Of a DNA stretch of 64,000 nt, positions 50,520 through 58,190 are shown in pieces. The position numbers were made by a program, and so were the translations under genes. Below the pieces are notes generated by a model. The model did not search any database and had not been told where the DNA came from. It worked only from the letters and a program-made list of their open reading frames with translations. Position 1 is the stretch's first letter; every line of letters begins with the position of its first letter. The stretch comes from a virus. The stretch is from positions 22,772 to 86,771 of IMG/VR virus record IMGVR_UViG_3300025154_000065; one strand, given 5' to 3'.

Positions 50520-50593
50520 TCTACATACACGATCAATGCTATGAAAGATAATCTCTAAGCCCTCATAGCAAAGACTCTACATGTAGATATCTA
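50520..50593 (-). ncRNA. Repeated intergenic RNA element, family A, copy 3
   Basis: Starts at the TAG stop of the upstream gene. Outer pairs as in copies 1 and 2; a pair in the second helix has changed from T-A to C-G with both sides altered (GTC opposite GAT-C). Inner hairpin GCTATGA/TCATAGC with a larger loop. Confidence 0.65.
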
Positions 50594-50809
50594 CTCTTCC
50601 TTAAAAGAGCATTTAAAACCCATCGGTCCCCAAAGTCTTTGAATTGCATCAATGAAGTCCTCATGGCAACAACACTCCATTTTAGCAAACCAAAGAGCAT
50701 CAATTGTCTTATCCACATCCTGATAGAGATAATACCATAAAACTTCTACTAAATCCAAACCTTCCAATTTTTCACTTAATCCATTAAATCCATCTTTATG
50801 TTCTTCCAA
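50591..50809 (-). CDS. Hypothetical protein, 72 aa, TTG start
   Basis: The start is TTG at 50809 behind AAGGAGAAGATT. Helical, acidic (EKLEGLDLVEVLWYYLY), with a CC pair. Ends in a TAG that starts an RNA element. Not recognised. Confidence 0.5.
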   Translation of the reverse strand: MEEHKDGFNGLSEKLEGLDLVEVLWYYLYQDVDKTIDALWFAKMECCCHEDFIDAIQRLWGPMGFKCSFKEE

Positions 50810-50824
50810 AATCTTCTCCTTTGG

Positions 50825-51094
50825 CTATTTGTTCAAACTCATTAATTGTTCAAAAGATATCAAGTCCTTACCATAAAGTTCCAAAATCTTCATTCTTGAC
50901 ATTTTGGAAACGTCAATATTGCTTTTAATCTTTTTAGGACAAAGAAGATTATTTAATTCTTCTTTGGCTTCTTTTATACTATTAACGGGGATTAGTATCC
51001 CATTGCCTATTACATACAAACCATCGCTCTTTCTAACAATTTGAGGTTTACAATCTGTATTAAATTTTACTCCGTCAGTAAATGTAATGTTCAT
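50825..51094 (-). CDS. Hypothetical protein, 89 aa
   Basis: MNITFTDGVKFNTDCKPQIV, then a beta-rich segment and a helical end. Not recognised. Confidence 0.5.
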   Translation of the reverse strand: MNITFTDGVKFNTDCKPQIVRKSDGLYVIGNGILIPVNSIKEAKEELNNLLCPKKIKSNIDVSKMSRMKILELYGKDLISFEQLMSLNK

Positions 51095-51116
51095 AATCTT
51101 CTCCTATTCAAATAAA

Positions 51117-51830
51117 AAAGTTCTTCCCTAACTACTCTTTAATCTCCACTATAGAGACAAAAGAACACTACAAGAAAGAACTTTACTTGTATATACAAGT
51201 AAAAAAGTATCTCTTCCTTTGAATAAGACTTCATATAAAGACAGTCCCATTCAAAGGAAGAGATATCAATAACAGTAACACAAAAATCTGTATTCTTATG
51301 ATAACTTTAATCAAAAATTGATCAAAGACTCTCAAGTATTTACTAGGTTTCTCATTAGTGACAAAACATGAGAAAGTCTTCAATACTTCTCAATCCTAAT
51401 AATAGATTGAGACTTTTGAAGTACAAAATTTATAGTCCAATAAAACAAAGTATTAAATTAATACTAATGTTCTCAGATATAAATCTGCTTCAATTGGTGA
51501 GAGATTTTAACACGTATTATCTAGGAAGTGCTAAAACCTAACCTGTAATAAACAACAGGATTTTAGAAGAACAATTTTACCGGAAGTTAATGTGTATAGA
51601 GTGCTAATCTATACTCTGAAGTGAGAACCTTTATTGACCCGGTGATTTGTCAATCTAGATCTTCAGTCTTAAACTTATATAAGCTTTTGTACTCCTTTGC
51701 ATACATGGTGTTAGAAGTCAATGTTAAGGGTTTTTAAGTTTACCAAAGTTTGCTAGACTTTTCTTTGGGTAGCTTTTAGTCTCCAATCGTCTAAGGGTTA
51801 AGTCACTAGGTCAGTATGCAAACTCTACAT
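51117..51830. ncRNA. Gene-free, hairpin-dense region: candidate large structured RNA
   Basis: About 710 bases without a gene contain many nested helices: 51117-51125 with 51176-51184 (9 bp); 51208-51224 with 51249-51265 (17 bp, perfect); 51182-51203 (22-bp palindrome); 51334-51340 with 51382-51388 enclosing 51348-51355 with 51368-51375; 51389-51395 with 51405-51411; CAGAT/ATCTG at 51474; CTAAAA..CCTGT / ACAGG..TTTTAG near 51530-51566; ACCGG/CCGGT (51579-51643) enclosing GTATAGA/TCTATAC. The nesting is what large ornate phage RNAs (GOLLD, ROOL type) show, but I cannot match a named family. The strand is not decided. Confidence 0.5.
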
Positions 51831-51836
51831 ACTCAG

Positions 51837-52310
51837 CTAATGACTTAAAGAGTAGTGAACCTCACCTGTTTTCTTACATGCTTTAGGTTTACTAGTCTTC
51901 GGTCTACAAACCTGGACATAACTACCATGAGTGCTAAAAGAGACGGTAAAAGGTCTGTATTGCATAGGTACAGTAAGAGCTAATCGTTGAAGGGAGGTTA
52001 GGCAAAAGTCTCTCAAACGGCCAATTTGAGACCTTAAAAGGGCGGGTAACACGTAAGGCTCATGGTAGATGCTAAGGTCTGATTGCACCTCTAAGCTACA
52101 CTCTACAGGACCATGAGGACCAGCAAGGGCAAAGGACAAAACCCTGCCTGCAGTCCGTTGGTCAAGCTGGTATGCAATCGAAGCAAGGTCAAGAGTAGTA
52201 GTAATGCCTTCCAACGTCCATACGTGCCACTCAGAGGCCGGATTTTGGCTCTCATTAGCATGTAAAGGCTTTGGATTGCTAGGAAGTGAAGGTCTGACTA
52301 AACGCCTCAT
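51837..52310 (-). CDS. Hypothetical protein, 157 aa (GC-rich island)
   Basis: Basic protein using GC-rich codons (about 50% GC against about 30% around it). GAAGGGG precedes the ATG. Not recognised. With the next two genes it forms an island that looks foreign to the rest of the window. Confidence 0.45.
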   Translation of the reverse strand: MRRLVRPSLPSNPKPLHANESQNPASEWHVWTLEGITTTLDLASIAYQLDQRTAGRVLSFALAGPHGPVECSLEVQSDLSIYHEPYVLPALLRSQIGRLRDFCLTSLQRLALTVPMQYRPFTVSFSTHGSYVQVCRPKTSKPKACKKTGEVHYSLSH

Positions 52311-52418
52311 AAAACCCCTTCAAAACGCAAAAAGGCCGTCAATCCTCAAATTAGAGGACTAACGGCCTATGCAGTGCTTTACTAACCTAGTGAGGGTCAG
52401 CTATGCCATACGGTGGCC

Positions 52419-52595
52419 TTAAATGAGCTTCAAGAGCTTGCCAAAACTGACCACGAGCTTATGGTCAAGTCTCAAACGCTCTTCGATTTGACGGCGTAAC
52501 CTTGCCAAGTCAACAAACGAGTCTGGTATGTTGTCCGATGCAACGTGGACTACCTCACCTGTCTCACGGTCGTAAAAAAGACTAAGCTTCGCCAT
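52419..52595 (-). CDS. Hypothetical protein, 58 aa (GC-rich island)
   Basis: The start at 52595 is set by GGGAGGCAAACA. AKLSLFYDRETGEVVHVAS then a basic helix (RRQIEERLRLDHKL). Not recognised. Confidence 0.5.
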   Translation of the reverse strand: MAKLSLFYDRETGEVVHVASDNIPDSFVDLARLRRQIEERLRLDHKLVVSFGKLLKLI

Positions 52596-52606
52596 TGTTT
52601 GCCTCC

Positions 52607-53236
52607 CTATGCCAAGCTCAAGGTTTTGCCAGTTTTGACCAAAAATCCTGCCAAAATCATGCGCTCCACAAGTCTGTATTGCGGATGTATTTGACCACAA
52701 TCTCTCAATGCCTCTGCCATCGTGCAAGGGCCAATCGAAGCGATGGATTGCATGAAGGCACTCTCGTTACCTACCAGCCCAAACCTGTCTGCATCTTCTT
52801 TGTTACGGGAAGTGGTCCTGGCAATGGTCGTGTTACCCTTGGGAGCCTTTTGTCCCGTCAGTTTAGCAAGCTCGCTCTGAAGGAAGGCAACGTTAGCCAA
52901 AGCATCCTGGAGGACAAGCTGCACAGCCACAAGGTCGGCCTTTGCTACCTCAAGAGCTTGCTGGTATGTCCCAATCAGCGGGTTAACACAAAGTTTGTCC
53001 AGGGAGCGAAGCTCGATTGCTACCCAATGCGCCGTCCGTCGCTCTTCAAGCTCTTCTTTGCGGGCAACGTCAAGGGCCAGTTTGATGCTCTGCACTTTGC
53101 TGAGCTTCACGACCTTGCGCCGGTCAATAACCAGCCCGGTAAAATCAGGGTTGTCAAGAGGATTAAAGGGAGCCTCAACGGTCTGCACTTCAACCGGAGC
53201 CTCGATGATTGCCGTAACTGCCTTTTTGTCCTTCAT
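52607..53236 (-). CDS. Coiled-coil protein, 209 aa (GC-rich island)
   Basis: AAGGATGAAACA precedes the ATG. N-terminal half helical, middle coiled coil (LQDALANVAFLQSELAKL), C-terminal region SIGPCTMAEALRDCG ... RLVERMILAGFLVKTG resembles a small winged helix. Not recognised. Codon use differs strongly from neighbours, suggesting transfer. Confidence 0.5.
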   Translation of the reverse strand: MKDKKAVTAIIEAPVEVQTVEAPFNPLDNPDFTGLVIDRRKVVKLSKVQSIKLALDVARKEELEERRTAHWVAIELRSLDKLCVNPLIGTYQQALEVAKADLVAVQLVLQDALANVAFLQSELAKLTGQKAPKGNTTIARTTSRNKEDADRFGLVGNESAFMQSIASIGPCTMAEALRDCGQIHPQYRLVERMILAGFLVKTGKTLSLA

Positions 53237-53269
53237 TGTTTCATCCTTCTGTCTAAGGGTTAGCTTCTC

Positions 53270-53290
53270 CAGGGAGCAACTCGCTCCCTG
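53270..53290 (-). promoter_or_regulatory. 8-bp GC-rich hairpin in the leader of the island
   Basis: CAGGGAGC, loop AACTC, GCTCCCTG, 34 bases upstream of the start at 53236. Could be an operator, attenuator or terminator of incoming transcription. Confidence 0.4.
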
Positions 53291-53303
53291 TCTGTCTTCT
53301 TAG

Positions 53304-54436
53304 TACCCTTAAATGATGATTGCAAGGACAAAATGCAAAATACCCAATAACATCCCCATTTTGTTTTAGCACTCGCACTAAAGGATACTATTGCAATGAT
53401 TAGGCCATTTTGGTTTATTTTGGGTGTTTTTTAGTCTAATTGGGTGTTTTTGTATATATATGGTTTATTTTGGTAGATCAATGGTTGTTTTGGCTACGTC
53501 AATCAATAAAACCTTTGTGTATATAGGTTTTAATTATACGTCTATAGCAAAGGCTGTATAATAGCTCTGGTAGCCAATCTACAGACTATAGCATTAGTAT
53601 GAGCTAACTATGGATATCCATATGATGCTTTATTAAATAGACAATGTTTTATATGGCAATCAATTGTTTTATTAGGAGAACCAATGTTAGGCTAGTTAAA
53701 CTATATTTTATATGGCAATCAATTGTTTTATTAGGAGAACCAATGTTAGGCTAGTTAAACTATATTTTATATGGACTTCCAAACTTAGGCAATGGTATCC
53801 ATAGTATGGAAGGGTAGACTAAGTATGGTATGAAGTGACAAAGTAGGGAGGGGGTATCAAAAGTTAGGGATAGGTTGACTAATTTGTGGTGCGTAGCAAT
53901 CCATAGTATATCTGGAATTCTGATGAAATCACTATTACTTATTGATATCTTAGATTATGTTAATAATAACACAACCAGATAATATATCTATGAAAATTTA
54001 AAGAATGCATAATATTTACAGATATCTATAAATTATAGATATAAAGTGCCAAATAATATATCTGAAATTCAGAGAGAATTGCCTATTGATTGATATCATA
54101 TTTCAATTCAAACCTCTTCTCCACACTCTAATCACTTTTTGCCGTAAGTCGTAACACAAAGAACATTTATACTTTCTATTGCTAATATACTCTACTAATT
54201 CTTCATCAGTCATTTTATAGATATCCTTAAAAATTTAAATTGTTATATTTTATATAAACCATAGAATATATTATCTTCAAAACTCTCTACAAGAAAAGTC
54301 TTATTTTGAAGGATCTTTTGTAGTATTTATAAGGAGGTAGTATTTTACAGATATCATAGTAAATTTACTACTTCCTTATAAATATTGATTAAGATACTTT
54401 TATTGTCTTAATCGCCTACAGGGAGAAGTGATCAAT
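53304..54436. other. Gene-free, AT-rich, repeat-rich region
   Basis: About 1.1 kb with no credible gene. It holds paired short repeats near 53.40-53.47 kb (GGTTTATTTTGG twice, TTGGGTGTTTTT twice), a 59-bp tandem repeat (53647-53774), and several dispersed units with GATATC and TATATCT. Such features suit a replication origin or regulatory region. Nothing in the sequence proves it. Confidence 0.5.
53647..53774. repeat. 59-bp tandem direct repeat (two full copies and a partial)
   Basis: Copies start at 53647 and 53706, with the first 10 bases repeated again at 53765. Each unit contains TTAGGAGAACCAATG, i.e. a ribosome-site-like AGGAG before an ATG, but the frame after it is only three codons. 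Confidence 0.85.
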
Positions 54437-54601
54437 TTATAGATATCTATTATCTAGGTAGAGACTAATTGTTATAGGAATTATTGTTAATACACAAAAG
54501 AAGGGATATAAAAATATTCCTAAATTATTACATTCCTTAGATACTTCTTCTTGATAGAATTCCCTAACTATTCTTAGATTATTTATAAATATAGATATCA
54601 T
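54437..54601 (-). CDS. Small membrane protein, 54 aa
   Basis: The start at 54601 follows AAGGAGTAAATCTA. C-terminal hydrophobic helix (GIFLYPFFCVLTIIPITISL). Function unknown. Confidence 0.5.
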   Translation of the reverse strand: MISIFINNLRIVREFYQEEVSKECNNLGIFLYPFFCVLTIIPITISLYLDNRYL

Positions 54602-54606
54602 TAGAT

Positions 54607-54792
54607 TTACTCCTTGCAATAAACACATATTGGATTATCTTTGTCTTCTTGAGAGAACCAAGTAAACATTCCACACTTAATACAACCTAAATAAATTTGA
54701 TTCTTTAGATTGATACATTTAGGATTATTACGATTTCTTTCATTTACTTCATAGATATCTGTTTCTTTGAATATATTAGTATCTTCTTCCAT
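54607..54792 (-). CDS. Zinc-ribbon protein, 61 aa
   Basis: CIKCGMFTWFSQEDKDNPIC, then VYCKE, forms a CxxC...CxxC ribbon. Function unknown. Confidence 0.55.
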   Translation of the reverse strand: MEEDTNIFKETDIYEVNERNRNNPKCINLKNQIYLGCIKCGMFTWFSQEDKDNPICVYCKE

Positions 54793-54862
54793 TTATTTTA
54801 TTCCTTATCTAAATAATAATGATATCTTTTTAGATTATTGATATCTACTCTTTTTTGCATTT

Positions 54863-54982
54863 CTATCTCAAATATAAAAGTAGTCCAATTATTTCTATAT
54901 TTTTATATTTTTGAACATTTCCATCAAACCAATTCCATTCAAAGTCTAACCATATTAATTCTGCTAATCTTATCCAGAACAT
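54863..54982 (-). CDS. Hypothetical protein, 39 aa
   Basis: ATG at 54982 after AAGGAGTTCTAAAA. Trp-rich amphipathic sequence (IRLAELIWLDFEWNWFDG) and a hydrophobic end. Short; moderate support from the ribosome site. The 80 bases downstream hold no clear gene. Confidence 0.4.
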   Translation of the reverse strand: MFWIRLAELIWLDFEWNWFDGNVQKYKNIEIIGLLLYLR

Positions 54983-54994
54983 TTTTAGAACTCC

Positions 54995-55201
54995 TTATGA
55001 TTTATATTCAAAACATAATCTCAATGCTTGTTCATCATTAAAACCGGCTGCTTTGAATGCATCAAATTTTATCTTTGTTATTTGAGCAGTTACTTTGAAT
55101 AATTCTACTTGATTCTGTAAATTTGCTTTAAATATATTGATATCATCTTGTAATTTATTTGGTCCTTCTGGTGCTTTATTGATATCCTTACTTTTGCTCA
55201 T
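54995..55201 (-). CDS. Hypothetical protein, 68 aa
   Basis: Helical; KAAGFNDEQALRLCFEY at the C-terminus is a pattern seen at the end of many small phage proteins. Overlaps the previous gene by 14 bases. Confidence 0.5.
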   Translation of the reverse strand: MSKSKDINKAPEGPNKLQDDINIFKANLQNQVELFKVTAQITKIKFDAFKAAGFNDEQALRLCFEYKS

Positions 55202-55379
55202 CTTTGAATCCTTTGCAATGAATAAGCCAATAATCTACTGCTTGGATAATAGCGTCGTTGTAAGAAACAATTTCTTTATCTTCTCTTAATTTATCAAATG
55301 CATCTTTATATTCTATAGGAAGTTGTGTCGCATACTTGAATCTAATTTCTGACAATCTTTCATCTTTTCTATTAGCCAT
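55188..55379 (-). CDS. Hypothetical protein, 63 aa
   Basis: Helical, charged (IEYKDAFDKLREDKEIVSY then DAIIQAVDYWL), perhaps a ribbon-helix-helix-like fold. First gene after a near-consensus promoter. Confidence 0.5.
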   Translation of the reverse strand: MANRKDERLSEIRFKYATQLPIEYKDAFDKLREDKEIVSYNDAIIQAVDYWLIHCKGFKDEQK

Positions 55380-55430
55380 CTTTATATAATCTCCTATAAT
55401 GTTTTATTATTTTATACAAACTCATAGAAG

Positions 55431-55458
55431 ATTATACAATATTATAAGACCATGTCAA
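55431..55458 (-). promoter_or_regulatory. Near-consensus sigma70 promoter
   Basis: Minus strand: TTGACA (55458-55453), 16-bp spacer, TATAAT (55436-55431). Same geometry as the 19.65 kb promoter. The predicted leader is about 45 bases to the 55379 start. Confidence 0.85.
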
Positions 55459-55467
55459 TAAAATATT

Positions 55468-55839
55468 TTATTCATCATCCCAATATTTTTCTATCATATC
55501 ACAAACTTTATTCCTGGCAGATGGTATTAATGAAGCGATGCAAGTTTGATTGATATCACCATCTATAATTGCAATCTCTTCTCTTAGCAAATACCACATC
55601 TCTCCATAGATAATACCATCACAAAAGAATGTCTCTCTTACTGATAGGCAGGTATTGCAAGTTCTATGGACGTTAAATCCTTCAAAGATAAATACTTCTT
55701 TTCTGTAGGATTCTCCTAGATTTATTACTTGTCTACACTCATCACATTTATGATTCTTTCTTGATCTTTTGATAATTTGATCACTGGACACTGTAACAAA
55801 TCCATCTTCTGGTTCAACGTAAATGCAAGAACAGTCCAT
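55468..55839 (-). CDS. Conserved phage protein with zinc motif, 123 aa
   Basis: RSRKNHKCDECRQVINLGES then HRTCNTCLSVR is the pattern of a recurrent small phage zinc protein. Function unknown. Its last codons lie just before the promoter at 55.45 kb. Confidence 0.6.
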   Translation of the reverse strand: MDCSCIYVEPEDGFVTVSSDQIIKRSRKNHKCDECRQVINLGESYRKEVFIFEGFNVHRTCNTCLSVRETFFCDGIIYGEMWYLLREEIAIIDGDINQTCIASLIPSARNKVCDMIEKYWDDE

Positions 55840-56177
55840 TATTCAATCCTTCTTTTGTTGAGATTTACTTGAAGTCGTTTTATTGATATCTTTAAGTCTA
55901 TTTCTTTTCTGAACAAATAATATCCGACAATTTCTTCAATAATATTTGGTTCTTCTTTTAAAACATCATTATTTGCATAATAGACAAGTTTTAATATATC
56001 ATTAATATCTTCAATTTTCTTTTCAAATCTTAAAAGAGTATAATTGGTATGGTCTTGATTGATATCTTCGCTAAATACACTACGGCCAACTCCAGTTAAA
56101 AACCAACCATCTTTGAATTCTATTCTACAAAATGGATTATTTGGATGATTTTCAAATTCATCAATATATTTTTGCAT
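55839..56177 (-). CDS. Hypothetical protein, 112 aa
   Basis: Alpha/beta (CRIEFKDGWFLTGVGRSVF) with a basic helical end. Overlaps the next gene by one base. Not recognised. Confidence 0.5.
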   Translation of the reverse strand: MQKYIDEFENHPNNPFCRIEFKDGWFLTGVGRSVFSEDINQDHTNYTLLRFEKKIEDINDILKLVYYANNDVLKEEPNIIEEIVGYYLFRKEIDLKISIKRLQVNLNKRRIE

Positions 56178-56184
56178 TTTTGCC

Positions 56185-56475
56185 TCATATAAAAGTATAA
56201 AGAATAGTTATATCTTCTTTATACTTTTTTAACTTATTTGTTAAACACGCCTGAGATTCTTCTAATTCTTCAATTTCTCTCAGTAATCTATTAATTTCGA
56301 TATACTTATCTTTAATCCTGTCTTCAAGAATATTAAGATTATCTTCACTTGAATCAATATTGTATTGATAATCTATATCTTCCAATTCTGATGTATAATT
56401 ACCATTTAAAGGACAGAAATGGAACCATAAATCATCATAAAGATCAGTAAAACCACATAAGGGACACATTCTCAT
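56185..56475 (-). CDS. Zinc-finger plus coiled-coil protein, 96 aa
   Basis: The start at 56475 is set by AAGGAATAAGTG and overlaps the upstream stop as TGATG. CPLCGFTDLYDDLWFHFC is a C2HC-like finger; the C-terminal half is a coiled coil (DKYIEINRLLREIEELEES). Confidence 0.5.
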   Translation of the reverse strand: MRMCPLCGFTDLYDDLWFHFCPLNGNYTSELEDIDYQYNIDSSEDNLNILEDRIKDKYIEINRLLREIEELEESQACLTNKLKKYKEDITILYTFI

Positions 56476-56687
56476 CACTTATTCCTTCTTAAACGGGCTT
56501 TAATTTGCCTATTTCTATCTATTCTTCTAAACTCTGCCCATAGTCTAAAATTGAGTGACATCCATACTAGAATAGAACCAATAATCCAGATTGCAAAATC
56601 TACCCAAGTTAATTCTTTCCATCTATCACTTGTGGTTATATTGACTCCTAAAACTGTTAAAGAAAGTACAACGAATAGAAATGTCAT
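56475..56687 (-). CDS. Membrane protein, 70 aa
   Basis: Two helices (FLFVVLSLTVLGVNI and FAIWIIGSILVWMSLNF) and a very basic tail (RRIDRNRQIKARLRRNK), expected on the cytoplasmic side. Function unknown. Confidence 0.55.
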   Translation of the reverse strand: MTFLFVVLSLTVLGVNITTSDRWKELTWVDFAIWIIGSILVWMSLNFRLWAEFRRIDRNRQIKARLRRNK

Positions 56688-57199
56688 TTTATTCTATCCT
56701 TCATGAGTTCTTGAATTCTATCTGCTGCATCATCTATCTCTTTTATATAAAAATTTTCTGGATTTATTTTTATTCTTTGAATTGATTCATTTGATAATGC
56801 AATTCTAACATTATAAGGAAATCCATCTATTTGGATAGTCAATTCTACGTGATCAATTTCATCAAAAGGCTTTGTTTCCTTAAATTGATTACATTTACAA
56901 TCGCCACATTCAATACACCTTCCACACTTATTACAAGCTATACAATCTGAACCATCCCCATATTTTTCATCCATTGTAGTCATTTTAGATTCCTCTATAT
57001 TATCATTACTTAAATCATTCCACATATATAACGCACCATTAATAGCACTATATGGTCTTATTGATTCAGTCATTTCAAACTCTTTAGATTCTAATCTTTC
57101 TATTGTATTAATAAATGATATTATTCCTTTAGGTTCTTTTGTATTAGTTTCCATTTCGTTGATTAAAGGACTTGTCCAATCATTCCAGAATTCAATCAT
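56684..57199 (-). CDS. Cys-rich protein, 171 aa
   Basis: A central cluster CIACNKCGRCIECGDCKC of eight cysteines could hold iron-sulfur or zinc. N-terminal half has GALYMWNDLSNDN. The rest is a beta domain. Not recognised. Confidence 0.5.
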   Translation of the reverse strand: MIEFWNDWTSPLINEMETNTKEPKGIISFINTIERLESKEFEMTESIRPYSAINGALYMWNDLSNDNIEESKMTTMDEKYGDGSDCIACNKCGRCIECGDCKCNQFKETKPFDEIDHVELTIQIDGFPYNVRIALSNESIQRIKINPENFYIKEIDDAADRIQELMKDRIK

Positions 57200-57769
57200 T
57201 TAACAAAACTCCTCATAGAATGCTTTTATTATCAATGCGCCACCAATTTGTTTTGATATGGCAGTCTTTGAAAATTTTCCATCACTTGTGTATTTACCTG
57301 AAGTATAATGATTGCTACCAGACCATAAATAAGGAGATAGAACGTCGGGATGATGCTTTCTATACCCCCATCCGTTGTATTCTTCCAGTTTATAGAGCAT
57401 CCCTGAGATGGTCCAATTTGACCAAGAATCAAGCTTTTTGAGTTGAAGCGCATCTAAGGCCGAATCTTCCCAAGAATACGGAGGATTGCCAATTTTGGGC
57501 CTTCCTTGGGGTACGTGTATGGTTTTTCGGTCTAGCGAGTCGCCATTATGAAGGTGACAATTAAAACTGAGAGATGCTTCCATTGAATGTATTGTTGCTA
57601 TAAAGTACCAAGGAATATTATTTAGTTTTAAAGAGACTTTTAGATATCTATATTTATTTGCTGATATTTTAGCTACTATTTTATTGAGTTCGGAATTGAA
57701 ACTATCTCTTATAATGCAAGAGTCAAATAAAATTTTATATTCTTTTTCTAATTCTTCTGTTAGATTCAT
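57200..57769 (-). CDS. Putative endolysin (lysozyme-family protein)
   Basis: 189 residues with PWYFIATIHSMEASLSF (candidate catalytic Glu), LHNGDSLDRKTIHVPQGRP, SWEDSALDAL, KLEEYNGWGYR and LWSGSNHYTSGKY. From memory these blocks belong to lysozyme-family proteins of phages and bacteria that cut peptidoglycan glycans. No signal peptide, so release would need a holin. It overlaps the upstream gene as ATGA. Confidence 0.65.
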   Translation of the reverse strand: MNLTEELEKEYKILFDSCIIRDSFNSELNKIVAKISANKYRYLKVSLKLNNIPWYFIATIHSMEASLSFNCHLHNGDSLDRKTIHVPQGRPKIGNPPYSWEDSALDALQLKKLDSWSNWTISGMLYKLEEYNGWGYRKHHPDVLSPYLWSGSNHYTSGKYTSDGKFSKTAISKQIGGALIIKAFYEEFC

Positions 57770-57945
57770 TGATCTATCCTTTTTATATTGTAATCTATTC
57801 CATTAGCAGATACTATTGCATTGAAATCACCAATATTAACCGAGAGATTTGGAGTATTTGAGAAGAATTTGTAAACTGCTTCAACGATTGATCTTGCATT
57901 TGTTTGTCCTAAAATTTTACCATCTGAAGAACATGAGAATAGCAT
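57766..57945 (-). CDS. Hypothetical protein, 59 aa
   Basis: ATG at 57945 after AGGAGGAAATTTT. Begins MLFSCSSDGKILGQTNARS; small alpha/beta protein. Stop overlaps the endolysin start (ATGA). Not recognised. Confidence 0.5.
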   Translation of the reverse strand: MLFSCSSDGKILGQTNARSIVEAVYKFFSNTPNLSVNIGDFNAIVSANGIDYNIKRIDQ

Positions 57946-57957
57946 AAAATTTCCTCC

Positions 57958-58140
57958 TTATTTTTTATATTTTGTTGACTTAATCATCTTTTTAGTATCA
58001 ATTACACAGCAAGAATGACAAACAATTCTTCCATCTTCTAATTCCCATCCATCTAATGGTCCGTTATCTTGACCAATTTTATTACCACAATCAGCGCAAT
58101 ATTTTTGTTCACGACTTTTTACCAAATTCTGATCTAACAT
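57958..58140 (-). CDS. Zinc-ribbon protein, 60 aa
   Basis: YCADCGNKIGQDNGPLDGW then VCHSCCVIDTKK: two CxxC pairs. Function unknown. Confidence 0.55.
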   Translation of the reverse strand: MLDQNLVKSREQKYCADCGNKIGQDNGPLDGWELEDGRIVCHSCCVIDTKKMIKSTKYKK

Positions 58141-58190
58141 TTTATTTTCTCCATCCCTAAAGGATATATTTGCAAATTGTATGCCAAAAA

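Larger units (their letters stand above)
53944..56066. repeat. Cluster of 15 GATATC motifs
   Basis: GATATC starts at 53944, 54021, 54092, 54220, 54350, 54442, 54594, 54754, 54821, 54840, 55139, 55181, 55552, 55885 and 56061. On the minus strand most continue as AATAAA, AATCAA or TATAAA. By base composition about one site would be expected. Copies lie both in gaps and inside genes. Confidence 0.5.

Noticed and set aside
48807-50593. CRISPR-like repeats
   Set aside because: The three similar elements are about 1 kb and 0.7 kb apart with genes between them, and the conserved part is a paired flank, not a repeat-spacer array.
52595-53263. Long plus-strand open frame (222 codons) over the GC-rich island
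   Set aside because: It lies opposite the 209-aa minus-strand gene, which has a good ribosome site and plausible helical product. Long antisense frames are expected in GC-richer DNA.
53650-53774. Tiny frame after the AGGAG in the 59-bp repeats
   Set aside because: ATG is followed by only two sense codons before TAG in both copies.
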